In this document: positions 10,294-19,945 of the stretch, piece after piece
How positions within the stretch are numbered: the stretch's first letter is position 1
Layout: each line of letters opens with the position of its first letter
The notes under the pieces: model-generated
Told to the model about the DNA's origin: nothing
What the model saw: the letters and a program-made list of their open reading frames with translations, nothing else
The model's database searches: none
Made by a program: the position numbers and the translations under genes
Source of the DNA: Limnephilus marmoratus
Lineage: Eukaryota; Arthropoda; Insecta; Trichoptera; Limnephilidae
Direction: 5' to 3'
Assembly: GCA_917880885.1 (NCBI GenBank)
Contig: OU862933.1
Location: 11,521,679 to 11,585,678 of the forward strand
DNA length: 64,000 nucleotides

Positions 10294-13200
10294 TCACCTA
10301 GGCCGAAGCCTTCCTTGCCACGGGTTAGATCTGAAACATGGAGAAACAGAATTAGAGACACTTCTATTACGTAACATACCGGAGAGATCTAATTCGTCCG
10401 TCGACAATTCCAACGTGTCAGACGCGAATTCCTGGTTATCTTCCTCCTGCCATGAAACATGTAATTCCTTTAGCTGGTCTAAATGCCTTTTCCACACCAT
10501 ATTGGACTTGTTAATTTTTATGAAATATATTTTACTACCTTTTTTATCAACAATAACCCCAGGGACCCATAACCTATTACCCTGAGATCTGAAATCTCTA
10601 GTCATTACTTTCTGACCTATATTAAAACCTGATTTAACTCTACCCTTATATTGTCTTTTCTGATTGTTTTGGCTCTGAGTAACCTTTTTCATTACTTTGT
10701 TTCGTCGAGTAGAACCTGAACTACCCGTTCTATCCTGAACTTTCCTTGGAATCAGAGAGTCAAATACTGTTCTAATTTTTCTACCCATTAATAATACAGA
10801 TGGCTCACACCCTGTTGTTGCGTGAACTGTATTCCTATAGTCTGTTAAAAAGTTACCTAACTTTTCTTTATAATCTGAAGGAAATCTATTATGTTTACAA
10901 ATTTTTTTAAGGAAATTTTTACAAGTCTTTACTGTAGCTTCAGCTTGCCCGTTGCTACTAGGGTGATTGACTGGACTAGTGATATGTTCTATCCCATTTT
11001 TCTTACAAAAATTTTCAAAATCCTCAGAACAAAAACACGTACCATTATCACTAACTAAAGTTGCTGGAAAACCAAATTGTGAAAATAATCTATGAAGTAT
11101 TTCGATATTTTCTTTTGAAGACAGACTGTTTACTTCCAGACACTCAATCCACTTTGAAGAAGAGTCTACCACCACTAAAAAGTTTTTGTTATATAAACTA
11201 CCATGATCAATATGTACCCTGAACCATACTTCAGGTTCATATGGCCACACTGCTAAAGAACTCTTTTGTGATTCTGGTTTAATTTCTAAACAATCTCTAC
11301 AATTTTCCGTTATTTTCTCCAAATCTTGATTAATTTTTGGCCACCAGACAAAGCTTTTTGCAATGCCCTTAGTCTTAAAAACCCCTAAATGAGATCTATG
11401 TAACATCTTTAAAACCTCTTGTCTTAAAGACTCAGGTACAACAACCCTATGCTGATATAAAACACACCCATTTATCAAAGACAATTCTAACCTTTTTTCC
11501 CAAAAAATTCTAATAAAGTTACCACTTTGTGCCTTTTTTACTGATGCTGGCCAACCTTCGATAAGAATTTTTTTTACTTGACCTAACACATCATCTTTTT
11601 CGGTTTCATTTTTTATCACGTCTAAAGACATATTAAACCCATTATTCTCGAAATAATTAATGTAACCAGACTCTATCTCATCTTCACAGCTAACCTTTTC
11701 AATCGGACACCTGCTCAGAAAGTCTGAACAATTATTTTTCGATTTTACATATTCAATTTTAAAATTAAACGAACTTAACATAATAGCATACCTCTGTAAC
11801 CTTGACGCGGCAATCTTAGGTATTTCCCTATTTTCACCTAAAATTCTGACTAACGGCTGATTATCCACAGCTAAAATAAATTCTCTGCCGTACAAATATT
11901 GATAAAACTTTTTAATCTCAAAAATAATTGCTGTTGCTTCAATATCTAGAATAGAATAATTCTTTTCCGCTTTAGTTAAAGTTCTGCTTGCGAACCCAAT
12001 CGGTCTTTCTACGCCATTTTGAAACCTATGAATTAATGTTGCTCCTACCCCATTAAGACTACCATCTGTGACAAGTTTCACAGGTATATTTTCGTCAAAA
12101 TGCGTTAAAATCCTATCCGAAGTTAATATTCTTTTAATTATCGCAAAACTATTTTCTTGTTCCGTACCCCATTGAAACTTAACATCTTTTTTAAGTAATT
12201 CGTATAATGGTGACAATATATCTGCCATATTTGGAATAAAATTACGATAATAACTAATCATACCTAATAAACTTCTCAAATTATTTAAATCACTAGGTGC
12301 TGGTGCATTTAAAATGGCTTCCTTATTCCGTTCACACGGTTGAATCCCTTGTTCACTTATTTTATAACCTAAAAACTCAATAACTTTTAAATTGAATTCA
12401 CACTTGTCACTATTCACTGTTAGATTACAATGTTTTAACCTTTCTAAAACGACACACACGTTTTTCTCTAAATCGACTTCGTCTTCCCCTATCACGATAA
12501 TATCATCCAAGTAAAACGTCATGTTCTGTAGTCCTGACAAACAATTTGAAATTGCCTTTGCAAATATAGCTGGCGCGGGAGATAACCCGTACACTAACCG
12601 CTTATACTGAAATAATGCTAAATGGGTATTGATTGTTGTAAAACGCCTACACTCCTTTTTTAAAACAAATTGGTTATACGCCGATTTAAGATCAATTTTT
12701 GCAAAAACTTTCCCACCATTTACTTTCGTTAATAGCTCCTCTATCCTAGGTAATGGATATTTGCCAACTAATAGCTGATTATTCACTGTTGATTTATAAT
12801 CACCACATAATCTAATGCTACCGTTTTTCTTAATCACTGGAACAATCGGACTTGCAAAATCACTAAATTGAACTTGTTCTATAATACCGTCTGACAGTAA
12901 ATTATTTAACTCACTTTCGACTTTCTCTTTCAAAGCGAACGGCATTACTCTGTGATTACGAAATATCGGAATGGCGGTCTCCTTTAAAGTTAAATTCACT
13001 TCGTACTTATTAAATTTTCCTAGTTTATCCGTAAAAACTTCTGGGAATTTTTTTACTAAACGCTGATTCAAAGTATTTTGTTTAATACTGTTTACGATTC
13101 CATTAATCCCGACGTTAAACAGATTCATAAAATCACGCCCCACTATCGAGAACGAAGCACTTGTGACAACAACAAATTTCAAACGGTGACACTGACCGTT

Positions 13201-13512
13201 AAATTCCACTTGTGGAGTAATTGTACCTACCCCTTTTACGAGCGTATTGTCAAAACCCCGTAGACTAATGTCTTCGTGCACTAGCTTAATTCTACTGAAT
13301 TTACTGAAATAACACTCCTTGGAAATTACGCAACAAGATGCTCCAGAATCTACCATGAATTTACTCTTGATCTCGTCTAGTGAAACTTCAATAAAAAATG
13401 GTTCGACACTATTAACTTCACCCAACTTTGTATCCGACAACAAAGTATTCACATTCTTACGTGTTGAGGAACGCTTGCACTGTTTTGCTAGATGACCCTT
13501 CGTACCACAAAT
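10294..13512 (-). CDS. pol: Gypsy Pol polyprotein: protease, RT, RNase H, integrase
   Basis: An uninterrupted frame of 1052 residues from its first Met at 13452; it is open up to the TAA at 13513-13515. Numbered from that Met, the aspartic protease motif DSGAS is at residues 35-39. The reverse transcriptase has KIDLKSAYNQ (about 252-261) and the catalytic YLDD at 314-317. RNase H starts near the TDGS motif (462-465). The integrase has a zinc-binding HRSHLG...CRDC segment (roughly 690-730) followed by the three DDE acidic positions in VVVDSSSKW, LVSDNG and SNGQAE. The C-terminus is basic. It makes and integrates element cDNA. The first Met is unlikely to be the real start, because the upstream frame continues into Gag. 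All catalytic residues I could check are intact. Confidence 0.95.
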   Translation of the reverse strand: MCGTKGHLAKQCKRSSTRKNVNTLLSDTKLGEVNSVEPFFIEVSLDEIKSKFMVDSGASCCVISKECYFSKFSRIKLVHEDISLRGFDNTLVKGVGTITPQVEFNGQCHRLKFVVVTSASFSIVGRDFMNLFNVGINGIVNSIKQNTLNQRLVKKFPEVFTDKLGKFNKYEVNLTLKETAIPIFRNHRVMPFALKEKVESELNNLLSDGIIEQVQFSDFASPIVPVIKKNGSIRLCGDYKSTVNNQLLVGKYPLPRIEELLTKVNGGKVFAKIDLKSAYNQFVLKKECRRFTTINTHLALFQYKRLVYGLSPAPAIFAKAISNCLSGLQNMTFYLDDIIVIGEDEVDLEKNVCVVLERLKHCNLTVNSDKCEFNLKVIEFLGYKISEQGIQPCERNKEAILNAPAPSDLNNLRSLLGMISYYRNFIPNMADILSPLYELLKKDVKFQWGTEQENSFAIIKRILTSDRILTHFDENIPVKLVTDGSLNGVGATLIHRFQNGVERPIGFASRTLTKAEKNYSILDIEATAIIFEIKKFYQYLYGREFILAVDNQPLVRILGENREIPKIAASRLQRYAIMLSSFNFKIEYVKSKNNCSDFLSRCPIEKVSCEDEIESGYINYFENNGFNMSLDVIKNETEKDDVLGQVKKILIEGWPASVKKAQSGNFIRIFWEKRLELSLINGCVLYQHRVVVPESLRQEVLKMLHRSHLGVFKTKGIAKSFVWWPKINQDLEKITENCRDCLEIKPESQKSSLAVWPYEPEVWFRVHIDHGSLYNKNFLVVVDSSSKWIECLEVNSLSSKENIEILHRLFSQFGFPATLVSDNGTCFCSEDFENFCKKNGIEHITSPVNHPSSNGQAEATVKTCKNFLKKICKHNRFPSDYKEKLGNFLTDYRNTVHATTGCEPSVLLMGRKIRTVFDSLIPRKVQDRTGSSGSTRRNKVMKKVTQSQNNQKRQYKGRVKSGFNIGQKVMTRDFRSQGNRLWVPGVIVDKKGSKIYFIKINKSNMVWKRHLDQLKELHVSWQEEDNQEFASDTLELSTDELDLSGMLRNRSVSNSVSPCFRSNPWQGRLRPR

Positions 13513-14550
13513 TTAACATAAATAATTTTTATATCTACATTCCGTCGCGATGTGATTATTGTGTCCACAAATGGTACAATTATGTTTACCAGCGTTCGCT
13601 GGCGACGGTGACCGTGCCCTGTTGCCATGCCTGAAACGATTCCCGTCTCTGTCTTTCTCACGTGAGTTATAAGAGACTCGACCAGCCTTAACCTGTACAT
13701 TAGCATAAACCGTATTATCAACTCGGGACTGCGCTTGAGTTGAAGCTACGAGGTCAATGCACTCGGCGACTTGTAAACATTTTTCGAACGAGTACAATTC
13801 ACCCTCAAGAAATAATTTTTCCCTAACCTTTCCTGGTTTACATCCTAATACAAAGAAATCCCTTAAATTTACTGATAAACTATTCCCAAATTTGCAATTA
13901 GTAGAAAGAGACTTTAAACGCACTGCAAAATCGCGGATTGATTCGTCATTTCTTTGTTTAGCACTGTAAAACTTAGATCTCTCTTCAAAAAAACATATCG
14001 TTGAACAACAATACTCATCAAGTTTAGATATCAAATCTTCTAACTTAATATCTGTTACCTTTTTAGGAATGCACAAATTAACCAATAAGGAAAAACAATC
14101 ATCTTTCAATGCATTCAGGAAAATAGCCCTTTTCTTATCATCCGATGCAAACTTATCATCATTCACGAGGAGAAATTGTTCGAGGCGGACCTTGAAGTTC
14201 TCCCAGTTCCCGTCACGCAAACTGAAGGACTCCAATCCTCGAGACTCCATGTTTCCAATGCCCAGAAGGTACACAAATAGAGAGAAAGAAAACAGAAAAA
14301 ACAAACTTCCCAATGAGGCTTCTTCTTCTGCAGTCTGCTCCCTGGACCCTGCTCTGGAAACTGCTCCTTGACCCTGTGACTTGATGGCTCCTTCCAGACC
14401 CGTAACACAGTAACACCGATAGCTGCCCCAGATCACTCCTGCTACCTGGATCTCCGATCCTTGACCCTCAGAGATGCCGATTGACGCTGGACCTCCCGTG
14501 CTTCCCCCTTCCGAAAAGCTGGCTGGCTCCAGTGTCTTCTTCCACTTCAC
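13513..14550 (-). CDS. gag: Gypsy Gag, single zinc knuckle before an in-frame TAA
   Basis: A 345-residue frame on the minus strand. The best start is the Met at 14250 (MESRGLESFSLRDGNWENF), giving 245 residues; the 100 residues upstream are low in complexity and may be leader. It has a retrotransposon capsid-like region (the EQF, FLNALKDD and FYSAKQRNDESIRDFAVRL segments), a basic Arg-rich linker, and a CCHC zinc knuckle CTICGHNNHIATEC. The frame ends at TAA 13513-13515, which falls between the first two cysteines of a second knuckle. The same frame continues straight into Pol. Gag packages element RNA into particles. The TAA is either a disabling mutation or a readthrough site. Confidence 0.9.
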   Translation of the reverse strand: MKWKKTLEPASFSEGGSTGGPASIGISEGQGSEIQVAGVIWGSYRCYCVTGLEGAIKSQGQGAVSRAGSREQTAEEEASLGSLFFLFSFSLFVYLLGIGNMESRGLESFSLRDGNWENFKVRLEQFLLVNDDKFASDDKKRAIFLNALKDDCFSLLVNLCIPKKVTDIKLEDLISKLDEYCCSTICFFEERSKFYSAKQRNDESIRDFAVRLKSLSTNCKFGNSLSVNLRDFFVLGCKPGKVREKLFLEGELYSFEKCLQVAECIDLVASTQAQSRVDNTVYANVQVKAGRVSYNSREKDRDGNRFRHGNRARSPSPANAGKHNCTICGHNNHIATECRYKNYLC

Positions 14551-14708
14551 TCCTTGCAGTGAAGTGTTTGATTAATTTCGGTCCGGCCTTTCTTACCGAC
14601 CCGAAAATAATATGTTACCGCGTCCTTTTTTTTGCCAAATTTTCGTGCCAAATTTTTTTTGCGCGTCGATTCTTTCGCGATCTTTCACGATTCCGTAGGC
14701 TGCGCCAC

Positions 14709-14934
14709 TGTTATATACAGACTCGAGTGTAGGCTAGGTTATTTTATAGTAATACGCGTTATTGGCAATATGGACATTTATTGATATTGTTGGCTATAAA
14801 TACGTCCTATCTAAAGTGCTGGCGGTAGGAAAAGAGGGCGAGGAGATGCCTGCATCTCCTTTTATATGTGGGATCACCTGTCTCGCTCTTGCATTGTCGG
14901 AAACAGGTGTACCACCCTAAAAACCTCTCTCACA
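14709..14934 (-). repeat. 5' LTR of the Gypsy element
   Basis: 226 bp, paired with 9878-10103 and about 98.7% identical by direct comparison. The CATAT duplication follows it at 14935-14939. Confidence 0.95.
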
Positions 14935-14939
14935 CATAT

Positions 14940-14946
14940 TTCTATG
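14940..14946 (+). mobile_element. P-like miniature element, right part
   Basis: TTCTATG is the right end of the 30-bp miniature interrupted by the Gypsy element. It is followed by the 8-bp duplication GTGGAGGG (14947-14954), which matches 9847-9854. Confidence 0.6.
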
Positions 14947-14954
14947 GTGGAGGG

Positions 14955-16056
14955 TCCTTTTGATGAGAGAAAGGAGTGGGTCTTGAAGAGACCCATGTCG
15001 TAGGAGAGAGGAATTTATTTTTATTTTTCAATTTACATTTCAGCCTTTCAGGAATTTCATTTTCAGCCTTACAAAACGATGTAAAAATATTATGTTTTAT
15101 ATATTTTAACGACCGTAGATATGAAAACATTACTAACTAAAAAATTTGAAAAAATTGTTCAATGAAAGATATTATACATTGCTTAGATAGTCATCTGTTG
15201 AATATGCTTGTTTTATTAATAATTTCTGAACGAATTTTGGAATTTTTCCATCGAATTTTAAATGTCTTTTATATTTCTTATTTTTTAAGATATCGTAAAA
15301 ACAAATACCTTCATAGGAACAAAATAAAATTACATTTAAAATTTTTGTATTTGAAATATAAGCTTTAAACACAAAAATGTTTGAAGAACGAACTTACTCC
15401 AAATTTTTTAAATGTAGAGAATTTAAAAAAAAATCAAATAAAAAAAGCCTTTTATTTAATGAATTTGTAAGGAAACTATCACCTCACTTTCTCTCGTTCG
15501 TACGATAAAAAAAAATAAAAAATTTAAAGTTTATTTTAATTCCCAAAAAAATTATCTAAAAATAAACCGAGGTTTTGAATGGATTGCTTGCATTTCTAAA
15601 GACGTTAATTTCTTTGATACGTTTACCGACACATGCATTAGACATTTATGTTACAAAAAACAACACTTTAAAGAGATACTCGTAAATAGCCCACAAAATT
15701 GAAAATTATGACGGTATATCCTGAATTTTGACAGCACGAAAATTCAATTTACAACACGTAATTACTATATAATTTCTTGACTAAAACTAATGAAACTCAG
15801 CACAAAGAAGTTTTAAATATATTAAACTACGCAAATCTAATAATAAAGTCACTGTTTTATGAAATAAAAACATGATTTCGATTACAAAATCTTTAACGTC
15901 ATCGTCAACGCAAAACACAAAAACGAAGCGTGAAAAATAAATTTAATTTTTTTTTATTGGTAACATAACGATTTTTTTTTATTTCACAGTCGTTGTACTA
16001 AAATAGTGTTTAACGGTTGTGAAGCGATTTTTTTTTTCAGTAAGGATTTATAATAT
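14955..16056. other. AT-rich sequence, nothing recognised
   Basis: Poly-A and poly-T rich DNA without supported genes or termini. The two short frames at 15162-15372 lie antisense to each other and look like chance frames. Confidence 0.5.
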
Positions 16057-16230
16057 TGTGGCGGTCACTTAACCCGCTCTGCGAAATTTACCGCTGCGCC
16101 ACTGACCTCCATGGAATACGCTGGAAGGACATACCTACCTACATACAGCGTAGTAATAATGGTAGCCTCGTAAATAATCCGCCACCTACGCGAAAGAGCT
16201 AGAACGTACGGCTGTACCGTTCAAGTGCCC

Positions 16231-16360
16231 GCAGAAAGTTCGAGCGGTACCTCGGCTTTGCGTGAGTTCACCCGGCATTACCTACCGTTCTCGAAACTAC
16301 TTGCCCGACCGGCAGAGTATATAAGCCAACGCTCGCCCGCTCAGTCTCAGTCAGTCAGTA
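16231..16360 (+). promoter_or_regulatory. TATA/Inr core promoter with heat-shock-element-like motifs
   Basis: TATATAAG at 16318-16325 lies about 30 bp before a TCAGT initiator (16347-16351), one of several TCAGT repeats at 16341-16359. Upstream are GAAAGTTC (16234-16241) and TTCTCGAA (16288-16295), each two inverted GAA/TTC units with 2-bp spacing, which is half of a canonical heat-shock element. Spacing and motifs fit an arthropod RNA polymerase II promoter; response to heat is inference. Confidence 0.55.
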
Positions 16361-16544
16361 CTTTCCATTCATCGGCCGAACAACACAGTCCGAGCAGTGC
16401 AGTAACTCTTTACGTGCCTGCGCCGGGCACGGGCCCGCTCAGATAGTAGTGAACAACACCATTTATCCAGTGTAACCCAGGAACATTCCAGCACCTTCGA
16501 GGAACTTCACCAACTACCATCTCGACATGAGATGTCAGGCAACG

Positions 16545-16715
16545 CGCCAGCAACAACAACCGGCAACGCGCCAGCAACCTGCAACGAGCAGCAACAAGCA
16601 TCCTGCAACGAGCAGCAACAACCAGGCAACGCGCCAGCAATCCTGCAACGAGCAGCAACAAGCATCCTGCAACGAGCAGCAACAAGCATCCTGCAACGAG
16701 CAGCAACCACAATCG
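16545..16715 (+). repeat. Tandem repeat, ACGAGCAGCAACAAGCATCC unit
   Basis: A degenerate array built from GCAACGAGCAGCAACAAGCA and GGCAACGCGCCAGCAA blocks inside the probable LTR. Frames read through it in several phases simply because of the repeat structure. Confidence 0.75.
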
Positions 16716-16980
16716 GCAACGCGCCAGCATCCTCATCGCCATCGCCTCTCAAGGTTCCTTCCTGCGTCACGTGTGTGCTCCGACCCACTGGACACATAGC
16801 CGCCGTATTCCGTCAACACGACGACGGTCAACCGCCTGGACCAAGGTCACTTCTACACCGCCATGGTATAGTGCAACACGCCGGCTGCCTGAAGACCAGT
16901 GATCTTCACCGCCGTAGTCCCCTGACCTTCATCTTCACTCATCACGCACCGGCACTACCGTCACTCCGCTCCACTTCGAC

Positions 16981-17018
16981 CAGTCTTTTATTGATGCGCT
17001 ACGATCAATAAAAGACTG
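16981..17018 (+). terminator. Hairpin enclosing the AATAAA polyadenylation signal
   Basis: CAGTCTTTTATTGAT (16981-16995) pairs perfectly with ATCAATAAAAGACTG (17004-17018) around an 8-base loop. The AATAAA signal at 17007-17012 lies in the stem, comparable in layout to the poly-A hairpins of retroviruses. Its location fits the R/U5 side of an LTR. Confidence 0.55.
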
Positions 17019-17154
17019 ACTCATACTTCGACTGACGCCTTTCATTTCTCTCCCGTCTCTACCGATACGGACCGCTCCCTCAATATGTTTAAATATTGAA
17101 GATAATATGAATAAATCGTGAATCATAAAAAAAATCAGAAGTATCCGGGATTTT

Positions 17155-17430
17155 TTTTTGTTTTTACGTGAGCTCCACAAAGAAGGCCTTGAGGAAAATA
17201 ATTTCCCTCAGGGCCTATGTCATCTTTGAGGATGCTGTGTGGAGAATTTTTTTAAGGAAAAGAAGGAGAGGAGAGTTCTGGGAAGGAAAAGGGTTTAAGA
17301 GGTGGGTAGGAATCTGGGGTTCAGTGGTCCTGGTCATCCGCCTCCAAGATCTAGACAAACGTCTCCCCTTGAAACCGGGCACCCCTGCTAAATCACCAAA
17401 CGTAGCGAACCACTTGGGGAATACAATGAG
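17155..17430 (-). mobile_element. Chimeric retroposon, internally shortened copy
   Basis: Shared tail (TGAGCTCCACAAAGAAGGCC, CAGGGCCTATGTCATCTTTG) next to a T-run, purine-rich block, then CATCCGCCTCCAAGATCTAG, and the AAATCACCAAACGTAGCGAA block. The segment with the GATCCGGCC block and the terminal head are missing. Confidence 0.7.
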
Positions 17431-17834
17431 CCCAGGACCTCTTTCTTGCCTTGAAATGTTCTGACCACCGAGCTAATTCGACTATATATATTATATCAAC
17501 CTTCGTCCGACTAAATTCTTTTATTATTATTATTTTTATCGCATTTTCTGTTTCACATTTTTCATTTGAGAGTCGTTAAAATATATTATTTTTTTTTTTT
17601 ATATTGTATTGCTTTCTACTCTACAAGATCGCGAATGGGTCAAAGAACTCTACGGAAAGTAGGGTAAGAATTAATATATTTCCCAGTCGTTGGAAGTTCG
17701 AATAACCACCACACCATTGCCGTTAGAAGCTGCGTTCGTCCGGAAAACGACGGAAATTTTCGGAACCCCGTCCGTTTCATATCTGATTTCGCTTGCCCTG
17801 CTGCATTGATTACATAATAATAATATTTGGCTGA

Positions 17835-19335
17835 TTTATAAAGCGCCGTTTTCGTGAAAAACCACCTCAAGGGCGCTGGAATACAAGATCAGAACTAACG
17901 AACAACCGTAGTCTAGATTATACCATTCATGACTTCCTTGGTATGCCGACCAGCAGCCTGGCAGTTTTTTTTGTGTACGATTTTTAAAGCATTTTTTTTT
18001 TTTTTTTTTAATTACGAGTATTTTTATTATCTTCATTAAGTATTATTTTTAAATCAATATGGTTTTAAAAACTTAGAATGGTAGATTTAAAAAAAAAAAG
18101 TGGTGAGATAAAAAAAATTCATTTGACTGTTCCGAGTGTATCTATCGGACGGGCCCATTACGTGAGATGCAAGTATTGTTTTACGTAAACGGTATACAGC
18201 CCAAGAATCTAACTGCATTAATGGCTACAGAATATATTCCAAGCAATTTTCAATCATAAGGAAGCACGATAGTAAAGGACATGGTCTGGGTGATGTCCTT
18301 TCTACCTGAGGATACTCTTTGTTAACGGCATGTATCTCAAAAATGTTTATTTATAACAGCAAACTTCAGGTAATCAATTATATATCTCAAATCAATTAAT
18401 CTCCAACATCAAGCATAGTCGTGTACGATTATGTATGAAGTCGGAGTACAGTTTTATACGCTGGTTTCATTCGTGCATTAAAAAAAATTAAACCTTTTAA
18501 AAATCGTATACAAAAAACTGCCAGGCTGTTGGTCGACAGACCAAGAAAGAATGGGATGATCTAGATTACAGTTTTTCGTTAGTTTCGATCTTGTATTTGA
18601 TATAATCGATGCAGCTGACGATCGATGACGGTGCGTTATCTGTTCGAACTTCCAACTACTGTGGACTATTAGGCAATCTTAAAAGGACTATTATTATTAT
18701 TAATTTGTACAATAATATGGACACGCGACAGCGGTGAGGGGCACCGCGGCAGGTTTCGTAAGTGGTTTGGCGTCGAAAGGCTCACCCGACGGATGGGTAC
18801 ACTCGGAACTAACAAATTATTTATTATTTTTTTTAAATATGGCAATCTAAGTTTTTAAAACTATAATGAAATAAAAATAATAATAAAGATTAACAAAAAT
18901 TAAAAAAAAAACTTTAAAAAATCGTACACAAAAAGCTGCCAGGCTACTGGTCGGCAGACCAAGAAATTCTTAAATAGAATGATCTGGACTATAGTTATTC
19001 GTTGGTTTCATTCGTGTACTCGATGACGTAAAATTTACTATTTTTTACCCCACTTTGACGCCGGCTGCCTGCGAACGTGCTAGGCTGCCGGTTGGCAGAC
19101 CTGTTTTTTTCTCATTTTCTAATCGATGTTTATCAAATGAAACCATTCCCGTTCGTGTACTCGATGACGTAATTTTTTCGAAAAAAATCGCTCACTATTT
19201 CCATGACTGCGCGGCTCCTGCCAAGAGGCGCACCGGCAGACCAGCTTTTTTAAGGTTTTCTAAATGTCCATTATCACTACAAAGTAGTTACATTCGTGTA
19301 CTCGATGACGTAGGGCTTACCTATCTCGTCTCCTA
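17835..19335. repeat. Dispersed module: GCCAGGCTGCTGGTCGGCAGACC ... TCGATGACGTA
   Basis: A module of roughly 120-160 bp recurs at about 18505-18620, 18920-19030, 19070-19170 and 19205-19315, and inverted at about 17870-17990. Each has a GC-rich core resembling CTGCCAGGCTGCTGGTCGGC followed about 75-90 bp later by GTGTACTCGATGACGTA. The copies are strongly diverged and spaced unevenly. No transposon termini were found. Confidence 0.6.
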
Positions 19336-19570
19336 GTCTATTAAGGGAAGTAGGAGTGAGAGAGGGTAGATTTTGTTGGCAACTACAGTCAGCCTTTGTT
19401 TTGCAACAATTTGGCCAGGGCTGATTGATCACCGGATGTACAAAATCTAGAAGCCTGGTTGCATGTAAATGAGCAACATTGTCGTCTGGTGTCTATGTGA
19501 TCTTAACTAACTAACAATCACGCTTTCTCCCCGCAGGGATGGGTATGGAGTATGGCCTGCCAAACAATTC

Positions 19571-19945
19571 CTGGCCTCCGTGGTCGAGAGGTAAGGCTCT
19601 CGACTGGAGATCCGGAGGTTGCGGGTATAAATCTCTGCGCAAGTAAATTTTATTTTGATGGGTTTGTGTTATTTCACAATAATCATTTAAGTTAATATAA
19701 GGGGGCATACATTAATTACGTGAGATCAAAAGGGGGGGTCCAGCAAAAGCTCACGTTACTAGAAAAGAATATTCGAAGTGGCCCAAATTTATCTCAACAA
19801 GGAGGAGGGGGGAGGGGTCTAGATTGGAAGTAAAACTGCTCACGTAATTAATGTATGCCCCCTAAGGTATATTTGCGGCACATTCCAGAGTGGAGTGGGC
19901 TCTTAGTATTGAGGCTAAAGGGAAAGAAATTTTAACGAGAAAGAT
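19571..19945 (+). mobile_element. tRNA-derived SINE split by a Harbinger-like MITE
   Basis: The tRNA-like head begins GGCCTCCGTGGTCGAGAGGT, with a degenerate B box (GCGGGTATAAATC). The body GTGTTATTTCACAATAATCA runs to 19700 and resumes at 19863 with GGTATATTTGCGGCACATTC and AGAGTGGAGTGGGC. The full copy at 50038 shows that these two parts belong together. Confidence 0.75.
19701..19862. mobile_element. PIF/Harbinger-like MITE
   Basis: 162 bp with terminal inverted repeats GGGGGCATACATTAATTACG (continuing TGAG) at both ends, flanked by TAA at 19698-19700 and 19863-19865. A 3-bp TWA duplication is the PIF/Harbinger and ISL2EU signature. It has no coding capacity and sits inside a SINE. Confidence 0.75.

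Larger units (their letters stand above)
9878..14934 (-). mobile_element. Complete Ty3/Gypsy-type LTR retrotransposon
   Basis: Two 226-bp LTRs (9878-10103 and 14709-14934) differ at 3 positions and bound Gag and Pol read on the minus strand. The 5-bp target duplication is CATAT (9873-9877 and 14935-14939). In element sense the LTR runs from TGTGAAAGAGG to TGTATATAACA. A polypurine tract (GTAGGGGAGGA, complement of 10104-10114) sits directly before the 3' LTR. A candidate primer site TGGCGCAGCCTACGG starts just after the 5' LTR (14707 downward); the tRNA was not assigned. Pol order is protease, RT, RNase H, integrase, which places it in Ty3/Gypsy. No env-like frame follows Pol. The near-identical LTRs imply a young insertion. 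Confidence 0.95.
16057..17082 (+). mobile_element. Probable solo LTR
   Basis: About 1026 bp running from TGTGGCGGTCAC to CCGCTCCCTCA with the 4-bp sequence ATAT on both sides (16053-16056 and 17083-17086), the duplication size common in Gypsy-type elements. It holds an ordered promoter (TATATAAG at 16318, initiator-like TCAGT cluster from 16341), a CAG/CAA-rich tandem-repeat region (about 16545-16715) and a polyadenylation signal AATAAA at 17007-17012. There is no internal region or second LTR nearby. It is far more GC-rich than its flanks. A host promoter is the main alternative. Confidence 0.55.

Noticed and set aside
10294..14550. Endogenous retrovirus with env
   Set aside because: No frame follows Pol before the 3' LTR that could encode an envelope protein; it is an LTR retrotransposon.
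16507..17011. Glutamine-rich or Ala/Leu-rich protein-coding gene
   Set aside because: Open frames occur in several phases on both strands across a CAG/CAA tandem repeat within a probable LTR; no single frame is favoured.
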